Of a stretch of 40,337 nucleotides of DNA, positions 31,674 to 39,160 are shown piece by piece; positions within the stretch are counted from its first letter, which is position 1, and each line of letters starts with the position of its first letter. Origin of the DNA: an uncultured Butyricicoccus sp. GTDB lineage: Bacteria > Bacillota > Clostridia > Oscillospirales > Butyricicoccaceae. Location: positions 1 to 40,337 of the forward strand of contig CALWUF010000040.1 of assembly GCA_944384655.1 (NCBI GenBank), written 5' to 3'. Position numbers and translations under genes: made by a program. Under the pieces are notes generated by a model. The model was not told where the DNA came from. It was given only the letters and a program-made list of their open reading frames with translations, and ran no database searches.

Positions 31674-32039
31674 TTACTGCATTTGCCGCGCAATCCATGT
31701 CAGAATGACATCGATCACATAATCCTGCTGCGCCTGTGTCAACGGTACATCCAGAGGAATATGATGCCACTTGAACAAACACCCACGGCAGCATGTCGCA
31801 GTGGCATGTTGGGCGAGAAAAACAGGATGCCCACGCATCGGGGTCTGCCTGCCATCGTTTGGGATGACCGCAGGCGCAAGGCGTTTCCCGACAAAATCCG
31901 TTGCATGCCGCCGGATCGTATCCATGCCCTTGTCACACACATATTGTTTTTCTTTTTCATTTAACCGAAATCGACTGCGGAATTTTGACCGCGACAATCG
32001 ATAAAACAGGTCTTCAAATTGATCTCGTTCGTACATCAT
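31674..32039 (-). CDS. DUF4186 family protein
   Basis: A 121-aa soluble protein of the DUF4186 family; function unknown. The N-terminal helix (FEDLFYRLSRSKFRSRFRLNEKEKQYV) is basic. The middle carries a run of conserved Cys and His: CCRGCLFKWHHIP (about residues 84-96), which looks like a metal site, preceded by GHPVFLAQHATATC. It has two possible ATG starts (32039 and 32036); the ribosome binding site is weak and does not decide. It follows def by 20 nt and is probably co-transcribed with yccF and def. Confidence 0.85.
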   Translation of the reverse strand: MMYERDQFEDLFYRLSRSKFRSRFRLNEKEKQYVCDKGMDTIRRHATDFVGKRLAPAVIPNDGRQTPMRGHPVFLAQHATATCCRGCLFKWHHIPLDVPLTQAQQDYVIDVILTWIARQMQ

Positions 32040-32059
32040 CTGCTCTGCCGCGCTTTCGA

Positions 32060-32470
32060 TCAGATTAAGATGCCATCGCAGTGATCCACTTCATGCTGGA
32101 TGATTTGCGCTGTCCAGCCGCTGAACGCCTGCTGATGTATTTTCATGTGTTGATCCTGATATTGCACTTCGATATGATCATATCGCGTGGTCTTTCGTAC
32201 ACCGCTCAACGACAAGCAACCTTCTTCCGCTTCATATGGGTTAGATCTTTGCAGGATTTTGGGATTGACCATAAGCAACTGAATGGGTCCGATGCTGATC
32301 GCAATGATACGCTTTTTCACGCCGATCATATTGGCCGCCATGCCCACACATTCGTCTCTATGCGCCTGCAATGTATCTGTCAGGTCGCGCATGACCTGCA
32401 CATCTGCCGCTGTTGCCGGCTCTGATTTTTGCTGAAGGAAAAAGATATCCTTCATAATCGGTTTTACCAT
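32060..32470 (-). CDS. Peptide deformylase-like metalloenzyme, variant motif 1
   Basis: Peptide deformylase removes the formyl group from the first methionine of new proteins, using iron or zinc. The 136-aa protein keeps the three metal ligands: C85 in EEGCLS, and H126 and H130 in HEVDH, with the catalytic E127. Motif 1 is altered: residues 43-50 read GMAANMIG, where canonical enzymes have Gln at the position of Met. That glutamine stabilises the transition state in characterised enzymes. The ATG at 32470 is chosen because GGAG lies 10 nt upstream. It sits between yccF (25 nt upstream) and DUF4186 (20 nt downstream), not beside fmt as canonical def often is. It may be a weak deformylase or act on another substrate. 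Confidence 0.82.
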   Translation of the reverse strand: MVKPIMKDIFFLQQKSEPATAADVQVMRDLTDTLQAHRDECVGMAANMIGVKKRIIAISIGPIQLLMVNPKILQRSNPYEAEEGCLSLSGVRKTTRYDHIEVQYQDQHMKIHQQAFSGWTAQIIQHEVDHCDGILI

Positions 32471-32495
32471 GATTTTGTCACTCCAATTTGATCTG

Positions 32496-32861
32496 TCAAT
32501 CTTCCACAATGCGAGCGCCAAACGGCATGAGCGCCAGCTTTGCCAGCTTAAACTGCTGTAAGCCAAATGGAATACCGACAATGGTCACACACAGGACAGC
32601 GCCTGTCACCAAATGTTCCAATGCCAGCGGGAATCCGGACACAATCAGCCAAATAATATTGACCAACATGGACACCGCCCCTCCTCCATATTCGATTTGT
32701 TTGCCGAATGGAAAGAAACTGACCCGTGCAAACTTAAAGCACTGTTTCCCAACGGGGATGCCAACAATCGTAATGCTCCATAACACCCCGGCAAGACACC
32801 AGCTCAATCCGGACAGACATCCGCCGAAAATAAACCAGAGCAAATTTCCCAAAAATTTCAT
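32496..32861 (-). CDS. YccF-family inner-membrane protein
   Basis: A 121-aa membrane protein of the YccF (DUF307) family. It contains the duplicated family motif: FLGNLLWFIFGG..., with SITIVGIPVGKQCFKFA in the first half and VTIVGIPFGLQQFKLAKLALMPFG in the second. Four hydrophobic segments are visible, about residues 3-15, 17-35, 62-78 and 82-100. The ATG at 32861 is chosen because GGAG lies 10 nt upstream. Function is unknown; it opens the yccF-def-DUF4186 cluster, 123 nt after the yaiI stop. Confidence 0.9.
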   Translation of the reverse strand: MKFLGNLLWFIFGGCLSGLSWCLAGVLWSITIVGIPVGKQCFKFARVSFFPFGKQIEYGGGAVSMLVNIIWLIVSGFPLALEHLVTGAVLCVTIVGIPFGLQQFKLAKLALMPFGARIVED

Positions 32862-32984
32862 CAAATTTACACTCCTATCCCGGAAACGTTTGGTAATATA
32901 TTCTATTGCTATCATACGTTTCTTTGTGCCCGCAGTCAATGACATACCGGAAACAAAAGTGTAAAATAAAATCGAATTTTGACG

Positions 32985-33422
32985 TTATTCTGCAAGTATG
33001 GCGCGAAGTGCGCGCGCAAACTGCTGATCTTCTCGCTCCGTGCGTCGAGTATTTCCATGCAAACGCCCGCCGGAACGCCGGATGTTCTTTGCCATATGCC
33101 GCGCCATCAGCAGTGCATCCATATTGTCCACCGTATACTCCAGTCCGTCCTGCCGCAGCACACGTGCACCGCGCGATAAACACATAGCTGCAAGTCCATA
33201 ATCCTGTGTCACAACGATATCACCGGGTTGTACGCGGTTGACCAACGCAAAATCTACACTGTCCGCACCCTTGGAAACAATCCATGTCTGCGCACCTGGC
33301 TTGTCAAATACGTGCGAAGTATCGCACACAATCAGGCAGTCCAATCCCGCTTCGCGTGCCGCGCGCACCGTCAGATCGACAACCGGACAGCCATCCGCAT
33401 CAATCAGGATGGTTGGTTTCAC
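32985..33422 (-). CDS. YaiI/YqxD family protein (DUF188)
   Basis: A 145-aa protein of the YaiI/YqxD (DUF188) family, a PIN-like fold whose activity is unproven. It opens with TILIDADGCPVVD, the acidic family motif. VCDTSHVF, VSKGADSVDFALVNRVQPGDIVVTQDYGLAAM and the C-terminal GGRLHGNTRRTEREDQQFARAL are all characteristic. The start is GTG 33422, 5 nt after GGGAGGG; the open frame upstream is the shadow of the acetyltransferase gene. It overlaps the end of that gene by 23 nt, so the two are co-transcribed. The acidic residues could bind a metal for nuclease activity (inference). Confidence 0.93.
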   Translation of the reverse strand: MKPTILIDADGCPVVDLTVRAAREAGLDCLIVCDTSHVFDKPGAQTWIVSKGADSVDFALVNRVQPGDIVVTQDYGLAAMCLSRGARVLRQDGLEYTVDNMDALLMARHMAKNIRRSGGRLHGNTRRTEREDQQFARALRAILAE

Positions 33423-33966
33423 ACAATCCCTCCCATTGTGCACGTGTGATGCACGTGATATATTCCGTACGAATCTCTCCTGTGAGCGGCCACAATTGAT
33501 CTTTGTTGATATGATGAAAATGAAATCCGCACTTTTCCTGTACCCGTCGGGATTTTTCGTTGCCTTCAAAGCAACCGCACCAAATGGTATGCAATCCCAG
33601 CTCTTCAAATCCATGCCGCATCAGCTCGCGCGATACTTCCGGGATCAATCCCTGTCCCCAAAATGGCACACCGATCCAGTATCCCAGCTCGGCATCTCCC
33701 TCAGGAATCGACAAATGACTCGATGCGCCAAGGAGCAGGCCAACGCTTCCAACCGGTCTGTCCGCATTGTCTCCGCGCAGGACAACCGCGTAAGTTTCAT
33801 CCGCAGACAGTACGTCCCGGATGATCGCACGGCTGTTTTCCACATCCGTATGTACCGGCCACCCCGCAATGGGTCCAACACGCGGATCGCACGCATATTC
33901 ATACAGCGCTTCCGCATCCGATTCCCTCCATGGACGCAGTACACACCGTTTTGTTTTCAATATCAT
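33400..33966 (-). CDS. GNAT N-acetyltransferase, RimJ/RimL-like
   Basis: A 188-aa acetyl-CoA-dependent acetyltransferase. It opens with LKTKRCVLRPWRESDAEALYEYACDPRV, typical of the RimJ/RimL branch. The acetyl-CoA loop is ELGYWIGVPFWGQGLIPEVSRELM (about residues 96-119), with the Gly-x-Gly shape. The C-terminal GNEKSRRVQEKCGFHFHH block completes the fold. The ATG at 33966 is chosen, 8 nt after AAGGTGG; a GTG four codons upstream is possible. Such proteins acetylate ribosomal proteins or small amines; the target is unknown. It leads a two-gene unit with yaiI, from a promoter at 33994-34022. Confidence 0.9.
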   Translation of the reverse strand: MILKTKRCVLRPWRESDAEALYEYACDPRVGPIAGWPVHTDVENSRAIIRDVLSADETYAVVLRGDNADRPVGSVGLLLGASSHLSIPEGDAELGYWIGVPFWGQGLIPEVSRELMRHGFEELGLHTIWCGCFEGNEKSRRVQEKCGFHFHHINKDQLWPLTGEIRTEYITCITRAQWEGLCETNHPD

Positions 33967-33993
33967 ATGCCATTCCACCTTCTTTCCCCTTTT

Positions 33994-34022
33994 ATTGTAA
34001 CACAGCAGGCGGCCTCCGGCAA
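33994..34022 (-). promoter_or_regulatory. Candidate promoter of the GNAT-yaiI unit
   Basis: Minus strand: TTGCCG (34017-34022), 17 nt, TACAAT (33994-33999). The promoter lies inside a G/C-rich hairpin (about 34005-34036) that may also end the upstream small gene. Confidence 0.5.
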
Positions 34023-34046
34023 TGGAAGCCGCCCTGTTCTGTCCGG

Positions 34047-34232
34047 CTAAAGCTCCGGAGTTTCTGTCCGCTCTTGCATTTCGATCTTCTGAACATACTT
34101 CTGAAGCTCGTCAAACGATGTGATTTCCGCATCCTTTAGCTGGCTGCGGATAAAATCCGGCAGCCCCTGATAATATTCGTTTGCCGTCAGATCCTGATCG
34201 AGCATGTCAGTCAGACATAAATAATCTCCCAT
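34047..34232 (-). CDS. Small hypothetical protein, 61 aa
   Basis: An acidic 61-aa protein, probably two or three helices: MGDYLCLTDMLDQDLTANEY, then a YYQGLPDFIRSQLKDAEI helix, a short turn, and FDELQKYVQKIEMQE. The pattern LPDFIRSQL...ITSFDELQKYV resembles small Clostridia proteins of unknown role that I have seen but cannot name. Start ATG 34232, after GAGGTGAG. No signal or membrane segment. A G/C-rich hairpin follows at about 34005-34036. It lies alone between the GNAT unit and ispF. Confidence 0.65.
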   Translation of the reverse strand: MGDYLCLTDMLDQDLTANEYYQGLPDFIRSQLKDAEITSFDELQKYVQKIEMQERTETPEL

Positions 34233-34313
34233 TGTTTCTCACCTCGCCTTTAGGATTTCCCATCTGCCGCAGACGATACCGGAAACTTTTTCCTGTTTGC
34301 AAGTCAATAAACA

Positions 34314-34357
34314 CACAAAAATTCCCGCAATTTGTATCAATACAACTGCGGGAATTT
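34314..34357. terminator. Terminator of the carD-ispD-ispF operon
   Basis: A long interrupted stem, AAATTCCCGCA with TGCGGGAATTT (34319-34357) and an inner TTGTA/TACAA, is followed on the minus strand by TTTTTG; T runs exist on both sides. It starts just after the ispF stop. Confidence 0.88.
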
Positions 34358-34363
34358 ATTTTT

Positions 34364-34837
34364 TTAAATTTTTTCAAGCAGACAGACTGCATGTACTGCA
34401 ATGCCTTCTCCGGATCCTGTAAAACCCAATTTCTCCTCTGTTGTCGCCTTCACGCTGACACATGATACGTCCGTCTCCAGACAATTTGCAAGGTTTTGAC
34501 GCATCTGCACGATGTATGGCGCCATTTTCGGCTCCTGTGCAATGACTGTCGCATCCAGATTGCCCAATTTCCATCCGTGCTCTTTGAGCACAGCGTTGAC
34601 ACGGCGCAGCAACAGCAAGCTGTCTGCACCCAAAAATGCATCATCATTGTCAGGAAACAAATGTCCAATATCTCCCAGTGCCGCCGCGCCGAGCAGGGCA
34701 TCCATCACGGCATGTGTCAGTACATCTGCATCACTGTGACCCAATAAGCCCTTTTCATGCGGGATGGTCACACCGCCAATGATGCAGTCGCGCCCTTCGA
34801 CCAAACGGTGTACATCATATCCATGTCCAATTCTCAT
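34364..34837 (-). CDS. ispF: 2-C-methyl-D-erythritol 2,4-cyclodiphosphate synthase
   Basis: IspF closes the cyclic diphosphate in the MEP pathway to isoprenoid precursors. The 157-aa protein has the zinc ligands D8 and H10 in [12 protein letters not shown] and a third His in [19 protein letters not shown]. The trimer-conserved segments GDIGHLFPD and [25 protein letters not shown] are also present. Start ATG 34837, overlapping the ispD stop by 4 nt (ATGA), so it is translated with ispD. Last gene of the carD-ispD-ispF operon. Confidence 0.97.
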   Translation of the reverse strand: MRIGHGYDVHRLVEGRDCIIGGVTIPHEKGLLGHSDADVLTHAVMDALLGAAALGDIGHLFPDNDDAFLGADSLLLLRRVNAVLKEHGWKLGNLDATVIAQEPKMAPYIVQMRQNLANCLETDVSCVSVKATTEEKLGFTGSGEGIAVHAVCLLEKI

Positions 34838-35577
34838 CGGCGCGCACGCCCTTTCAAAATAACCTCGCCAATGATGACGTCCTCCGGTGTCGTGATCTTA
34901 ATATTTTCATAGCTGCCACGCGTCATGCTGACCGGCTGCCCCAGCGCCGTGACTGCACCACAATCGTCGGTCAAGTTTACACCGCTGTCAATCGCCTTTG
35001 TCAGTGCGGCACGAATCAGATCAATATCAAAACATTGGGGCGTCTGCACTGCCATAATGGTATCACGGTCAACATTCTCCATCATTTTACCCTTCTGAAT
35101 GCGCTGAATGCTGTCCTTGACCCGCACAGCCGGCGCTGCCGCCGAATCCCGTTTTGCCATATTTACAGTCTCTGTGATGATATCTTCCGTAATCAACGGA
35201 CGGGCTGCATCATGAATGGCAACATAACCGATTTCTTTGCCGCAGGCCAGTACGCCGTTGAGTACCGAATGCTCACGCGACGGACCGCCTTCGACAATTT
35301 TTGCCACCTTATCAATATTCCAATCCGCACACAGCGAAGCATATGTCTGCTGATCCTGCCTGCGGCACACCAAAACGATGCCGTCAATCACTTGACATGC
35401 ATTAAACACCTGGAGCGTCCGGCACAAAATCGGCTGTCCTCCCAGTTCCATTACCAGTTTATTTCCTCCGCCCATTCTGCGCGAAGAACCGGCAGCTGGA
35501 ATGATCGCATATACTTTTTTGCCGCGCGGCTCTACTTCCCGCCTATCCTGCGGTCTTTTTTTAAATAAATCCAGCAT
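34834..35577 (-). CDS. ispD: 2-C-methyl-D-erythritol 4-phosphate cytidylyltransferase
   Basis: IspD joins CTP and MEP to form CDP-methylerythritol. The 247-aa protein carries the nucleotide loop [17 protein letters not shown] (about residues 25-41), and the family blocks [33 protein letters not shown], and NLTDDCGAV. The N-terminus ([21 protein letters not shown]) is about 20 residues longer than in many homologues. Start ATG 35577; the binding site AAGGA is moderate. It lies 30 nt after carD and overlaps ispF by 4 nt. The CarD-IspD-IspF order is common in Clostridia. Confidence 0.97.
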   Translation of the reverse strand: MLDLFKKRPQDRREVEPRGKKVYAIIPAAGSSRRMGGGNKLVMELGGQPILCRTLQVFNACQVIDGIVLVCRRQDQQTYASLCADWNIDKVAKIVEGGPSREHSVLNGVLACGKEIGYVAIHDAARPLITEDIITETVNMAKRDSAAAPAVRVKDSIQRIQKGKMMENVDRDTIMAVQTPQCFDIDLIRAALTKAIDSGVNLTDDCGAVTALGQPVSMTRGSYENIKITTPEDVIIGEVILKGRARR

Positions 35578-35607
35578 ATTTTTCCTTTTTCCGTTCTTTT
35601 TTCTCTG

Positions 35608-36096
35608 TTATTTCAACCGTTTCCACAGCTGTTCGAGTCTCTGCCTTACCTCATCCCGGCTCAGACCGGCGGCAAGCATCAATTCGGAATGCAGAATGCG
35701 TTCCGCACATTCCAGCATACGTTTTTCACTTCCCGCCAATGTGCGTCTGCGATTCCTCTTCCGCAGACAACACACGACCTGCGCTACCTTCCGGATATCA
35801 CCGGAACGCATGCGTTCCATGTTGTTCCGATATCTCATACCCCAATCCGACGGCTGCGGCGGCAAAACCCCGATTTCGCCGCACAAAATGCATTGTGCCT
35901 CCTGTGCACTGCAAATCAGACGCAACCCGACCTGCTGGCAACAGGCGACTGGAACATAAACCACCGCACCATCCAGAGCCAGATGCAGCACATAATATCT
36001 CTGTGTACCGCTCCCGGTCTGCCGGACGGAAATCGATGCAATGGTACCCGCGCCATGCAGTGGATGCAGCACATGGTCTCCGACAGAGAAGGTCAA
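35608..36096 (-). CDS. CarD family transcription regulator
   Basis: CarD-type proteins bind the RNA polymerase beta subunit and stabilise open promoter complexes. The 162-aa protein has the N-terminal Tudor-like RNAP-interaction domain (MTFSVGDHVLHPLHGAGTIASI...YYVLHL...VVYVPV; residues 1-50). A helical C-terminal DNA-binding domain (about 75-162) ends with LAGSEKRMLECAERILHSELMLAAGLSRDEVRQRL, a family signature. The start is TTG 36096, with GGGG 7 nt upstream; the nearest ATG is out of frame. Its extended -10 promoter (36152-36160) sits in the end of the M50 gene. First gene of carD-ispD-ispF; its link to isoprenoid genes is positional only. Confidence 0.9.
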   Translation of the reverse strand: MTFSVGDHVLHPLHGAGTIASISVRQTGSGTQRYYVLHLALDGAVVYVPVACCQQVGLRLICSAQEAQCILCGEIGVLPPQPSDWGMRYRNNMERMRSGDIRKVAQVVCCLRKRNRRRTLAGSEKRMLECAERILHSELMLAAGLSRDEVRQRLEQLWKRLK

Positions 36097-36151
36097 TTCA
36101 TCACCCCTGTTTCCACCGTTCCTCTTCCGATGGATGTACAGTATGATTTCT

Positions 36152-36160
36152 ATTATATCA
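36152..36160 (-). promoter_or_regulatory. Extended -10 promoter of carD-ispD-ispF
   Basis: Minus strand TGATATAAT lies about 55 nt upstream of the carD start, at the very end of the M50 gene. No strong -35. Confidence 0.55.
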
Positions 36161-36746
36161 TACCATAATCAGACAATTCATGCAACAAAGGTCGGTTCGC
36201 ACCGAGCAGAAACATCCCTGCTGCAAGCACTGTCGCATTGCGCCCCGTGTGCATCAACAACACTGCACCGCCAAAAATCAGTACACAGGTCCCACCAATT
36301 GAAAACTGTGCCAGCGCATGTTGACCCATACCGGCGGCGCGCGGCGGCAGCATCGCAAGCAAGGCAGATATTGCACAGCCGCCGTCCAGCGGCAGCAAAG
36401 GCAGACAATTGAACACAGATAACAGTACATTCGCCCCTGCTGCGGTCGTACATCCGACAGCAGAGAGTATCAACGCTGCTGCCATGCCAGCCGCAGGTCC
36501 TGCCAGCGCAATCGCACAGTCAGACCAATAGCCAAGTGATCGGTTCTGCTGGAGCACTGCGCCGCACGCAGACAGTTTGACATACTCTACCTGTCCCCCA
36601 CACGCATAAATGGCCAGTATATGTCCCACTTCGTGCACCAATGCTGCACCCACGAAGATTGGAAGCACACCCTCACTGTCCAACAGACAAAATACTGCCC
36701 AAAACACATAAAACGACGGCTCTGCACGCAGCTTTGCCGTCGTCAT
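36153..36746 (-). CDS. M50 site-2 protease, SpoIVFB-like
   Basis: An intramembrane zinc metalloprotease of family M50. The 197-aa protein has the catalytic motif HEVGH (H38, E39, H42), and the third-ligand motif N113..LPLLPLD121GG, equivalent to the N-x-x-P-x-x-x-x-D-G of the family. About five hydrophobic segments are visible. Size and layout resemble SpoIVFB, which cleaves pro-sigma-K during sporulation, rather than the larger RseP/RasP with PDZ domains. The ATG at 36746 is chosen because it overlaps the stop of the 68-aa gene (ATGA); ATG 36788 is an alternative with a poorer fit. A CBS or regulatory domain at the C-terminus, found in some homologues, is missing. Sporulation is supported by the SASP gene elsewhere in the window. 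Confidence 0.85.
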   Translation of the reverse strand: MTTAKLRAEPSFYVFWAVFCLLDSEGVLPIFVGAALVHEVGHILAIYACGGQVEYVKLSACGAVLQQNRSLGYWSDCAIALAGPAAGMAAALILSAVGCTTAAGANVLLSVFNCLPLLPLDGGCAISALLAMLPPRAAGMGQHALAQFSIGGTCVLIFGGAVLLMHTGRNATVLAAGMFLLGANRPLLHELSDYGMI

Positions 36747-36949
36747 TCTTGCTGCGCTGCGAATACTGCCACCAGCTCCTCTGACCATCCGTCCTGTGAA
36801 ACTGCACCGCCCAGTACCGCAGCGGCCTTCCCTGCATCATTTTCCGGCAGGAAGGACAGCGCGCCAGACGCACGCAGCATCTGGACTGTCAGAAAAATCC
36901 CCAGACAGACCGCTGTACACCACAACGCACTCCGAATTGTCTCCCCCAT
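36743..36949 (-). CDS. Single-helix membrane protein, partner of the M50 gene
   Basis: A 68-aa protein I do not recognise. Residues 1-8 are followed by one hydrophobic helix (ALWCTAVCLGIFLTVQML, about 8-25). A 43-residue tail follows (FLPENDAGKAAAVLGGAV...WSEELVAVFAAQQE) that should lie on the outer side if the N-terminus is cytosolic. Start ATG 36949 with a strong AAGGAGGG 8 nt upstream. Its stop overlaps the M50 start by 4 nt. In Bacillus, spoIVFB is preceded by spoIVFA, a much longer membrane regulator with an M23 domain. Here this tiny protein occupies that position. Confidence 0.75.
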   Translation of the reverse strand: MGETIRSALWCTAVCLGIFLTVQMLRASGALSFLPENDAGKAAAVLGGAVSQDGWSEELVAVFAAQQE

Positions 36950-36993
36950 TCGGTCGTCCCTCCTTCCCTGCTATGATATGCAGCGCCGTACAG

Positions 36994-37037
36994 AAAAAGA
37001 CCGCCCGCACTGGAATATTTTCCAATGCGGTACGGTC
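36994..37037 (-). terminator. Terminator of the glucokinase gene
   Basis: Minus strand: long interrupted stem (GACCG...CGGTC with inner TGGAA/TTCCA) followed by five T (36994-36998). Confidence 0.88.
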
Positions 37038-37052
37038 AGGATAATCTATGGT

Positions 37053-38003
37053 CTATGTTTCCTGTGAAACCTGAACCAGGCGGACGCCGCCTGTAATACC
37101 AGCTTCATTTCCCAGCGTCGCACGCAAAATCGGAGTCTCACGCAACGGTGGAAATACTTTCTCACGGTAAACCCTGCGGATCGGCTCGAGCAACAGTTCA
37201 CCCGCCGCCGCCATGCCGCCGCCAAACAGGAATGCCTCCGGATTGAGCACACAGCCGATGCTCGCAATTGCCGTACCCAGCGCATCTGTCGTGCGCCGGA
37301 TACACGCCTGTGCCAGTGCATCGCCTGCCGCACAACAGTCACAGACATCCTTCGCCGTCAGGTTTTTTATGTCACGCATCGTGGAAGGCGCATCGCTTTC
37401 CGCCAGACGCCGCTTTGCATCACGCAATACACCGGTTGCAGAACCTGCCAATTCCAGACAGTTGTCCTTGCCGCAGTTGCATGCACCCTCGTCATGATCG
37501 AATACCGGCATATGTCCGATCTCACCCGCACCACCGACGGCTCCGGTTACAATCCTGCCGTCCAGAATGACGCCACCGCCGACACCGGTGCCCAATGTCA
37601 ACAAGACAACGCTCTGATATTCACTGCCTGCGCCTTTCCACTGCTCGCCCAGCGCAGCGATGTTTGCATCATTTGCCACATAGACCGGAAGCTGTGTCAG
37701 CCCGCCGAGCACATCTGCAACATTTACCACACCCCAGCCGAGATTGATACAACCATTCACTGTACCGTCACGCAAAACCGGTCCCGGAACGCCCGCGCCG
37801 ATACCAGCCACATCATTCAACGAAATGTCATGCTTCGCACAAGTCTGTACAATCGTGTCGCCAACATCAGGCAAAATATTCTCTCCGCCATTCTCTGTAC
37901 GGGTTGGGATTTCCCATTTTTCAACCCAGCCGGTTTGGTCACAATACAGACCCATTTTTACCGTTGTACCGCCGATATCTGCGCCAATATAATACGGTTT
38001 CAT
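37053..38003 (-). CDS. ROK-family glucokinase
   Basis: A cytosolic sugar kinase, most likely phosphorylating glucose with ATP. The 316-aa ROK protein has the ATP loop GADIGGTTVKMGLY (residues 8-21), VANDANIAALGE (catalytic Asp), the glycine-rich LTLGTGVGGGVILDGRI, and GEIGHMPV. The ROK zinc motif CNCGKDNCLEL has three Cys in the C-x-C-G-x3-C pattern. The C-terminal GNEAGITGGVRL is also typical. There is no DNA-binding domain, so it is an enzyme and not a ROK repressor. Start ATG 38003 after GAGAGGG. It has its own promoter and terminator. It lies near glycogen debranching (glgX), which yields sugars it could phosphorylate; that is inference. Confidence 0.93.
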   Translation of the reverse strand: MKPYYIGADIGGTTVKMGLYCDQTGWVEKWEIPTRTENGGENILPDVGDTIVQTCAKHDISLNDVAGIGAGVPGPVLRDGTVNGCINLGWGVVNVADVLGGLTQLPVYVANDANIAALGEQWKGAGSEYQSVVLLTLGTGVGGGVILDGRIVTGAVGGAGEIGHMPVFDHDEGACNCGKDNCLELAGSATGVLRDAKRRLAESDAPSTMRDIKNLTAKDVCDCCAAGDALAQACIRRTTDALGTAIASIGCVLNPEAFLFGGGMAAAGELLLEPIRRVYREKVFPPLRETPILRATLGNEAGITGGVRLVQVSQET

Positions 38004-38051
38004 CGTAATCCCTCTCTTTTCGACAGAATATATCCTGCTTTATTCCTGTTT

Positions 38052-38060
38052 ATTGTACCA
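38052..38060 (-). promoter_or_regulatory. Extended -10 promoter of the glucokinase gene
   Basis: Minus strand TGGTACAAT lies about 50 nt upstream of the start. TTTTGC at 17 nt is a weak -35. Confidence 0.5.
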
Positions 38061-38076
38061 TAGATGCACCCAAAGC

Positions 38077-38115
38077 AAAAGGTGTATCTCCATCTTTACA
38101 AATGAAAATACACCT
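38077..38115 (-). terminator. Terminator of the glgX-mutY unit
   Basis: Minus-strand stem AGGTGTAT with ATACACCT (38108-38115 with 38080-38087), wide loop, then TTTT. It starts 5 nt after the mutY stop. Confidence 0.75.
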
Positions 38116-38119
38116 GCGA

Positions 38120-39160
38120 TTATAAGTCAAATTGTTCCAGTGCAATGGTGCGGTAGGTGCGGAATGCGCTGGGCAGCGCAATATCACGCGCCAATTGCTC
38201 CTGTGTCACCCATGTAAACAAACCATCGTCCCCTGTCTGTGCACAAAAACCAGCCATGTGCCACTCCAGATGCGTAAAGACATGTTTTGCATGAGCCAAT
38301 GGTCGAATATTTGTCAACTGTACGCCGAGCTGCTCCTCCGGGTCTTCTCCCTTCAAAAAGTTCGGAAATTCCCATAACCCTGCCAAAAGCCCGCTGTGCG
38401 GGCGTTTGCGCAGTGCAAGTCTGCCGTCCTTCCACAACAGGAATACCATACGCTGTTCCACCGGTCGCTGTTTTTTCGGTGCTCGAACCGGAAACCTCTG
38501 CTCCACCCCGGCTGCGTGTGCCAAACACAACGTCTTGACCGGACAACTGTCGCACAACGGCGCACCATTCGGCAAACATATCATTGCCCCCAGTTCCATC
38601 AGCGCCTGATTGCAGTCGCCCGGACAATCCGAAGGAATGACAGCGGCAAGTTCACGCTCTGCCTGCCGCTTGACTGCCTGTGATCGAATATCCCACTCGC
38701 GCGCAAGTAAACGGGACACCACACGCAATACATTGCCATCCACAGCCGGACACGCTTGACCGCCTGCAATAGACGCGATCGCACCCGCTGTATATGGACC
38801 GATACCTGGCAGCGTGCGAAGTTCTTCACAAGTACACGGTATCTCACCGCTGTACTGTTCGCAGATCACACGCGCAGCTTTTTGTAGATTGCGTGCACGG
38901 CTGTAGTAACCGAGACCTTCCCAAAGCTTCATCAGATGTTCTTCCGGCGCTTCCGCAAGCGCCTGTACTGTCGGCAATGCGCGCATGAAACGCTCATAAT
39001 ACGACAGCACTGTTTGTACGCGCGTCTGTTGAAGCATGATCTCCGACACCCACACATGATACGGCGTTGGCATCCGGCGCCACGGCAAATCCCGATGTCC
39101 GGCCCGATACCAGATACATAGCGCCTGAACAGCCTGATCCAGACGTTCTATATCCATCAT
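38120..39160 (-). CDS. mutY: A/G-specific adenine glycosylase
   Basis: MutY removes adenine mispaired with 8-oxoguanine. The 346-aa protein has the helix-hairpin-helix GPD core: SEIMLQQTRVQTV (catalytic Glu), LPGIGPYTAGAIASIA, then VDGNVLRVVSRL (catalytic Asp). An iron-sulfur loop CLPNGAPLCDSCPVKTLC follows (C-x7-C-x2-C-x5-C, one longer in the first gap than the Bacillus form). The C-terminal NUDIX-like domain (about 225-346; LLWKDGRLALRKRPHSGLLAGLWEFPN) reads the 8-oxoG. Start ATG 39160 (or the next Met), overlapping the glgX stop by 4 nt. Its link to a glycogen gene is positional. Confidence 0.96.
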   Translation of the reverse strand: MMDIERLDQAVQALCIWYRAGHRDLPWRRMPTPYHVWVSEIMLQQTRVQTVLSYYERFMRALPTVQALAEAPEEHLMKLWEGLGYYSRARNLQKAARVICEQYSGEIPCTCEELRTLPGIGPYTAGAIASIAGGQACPAVDGNVLRVVSRLLAREWDIRSQAVKRQAERELAAVIPSDCPGDCNQALMELGAMICLPNGAPLCDSCPVKTLCLAHAAGVEQRFPVRAPKKQRPVEQRMVFLLWKDGRLALRKRPHSGLLAGLWEFPNFLKGEDPEEQLGVQLTNIRPLAHAKHVFTHLEWHMAGFCAQTGDDGLFTWVTQEQLARDIALPSAFRTYRTIALEQFDL

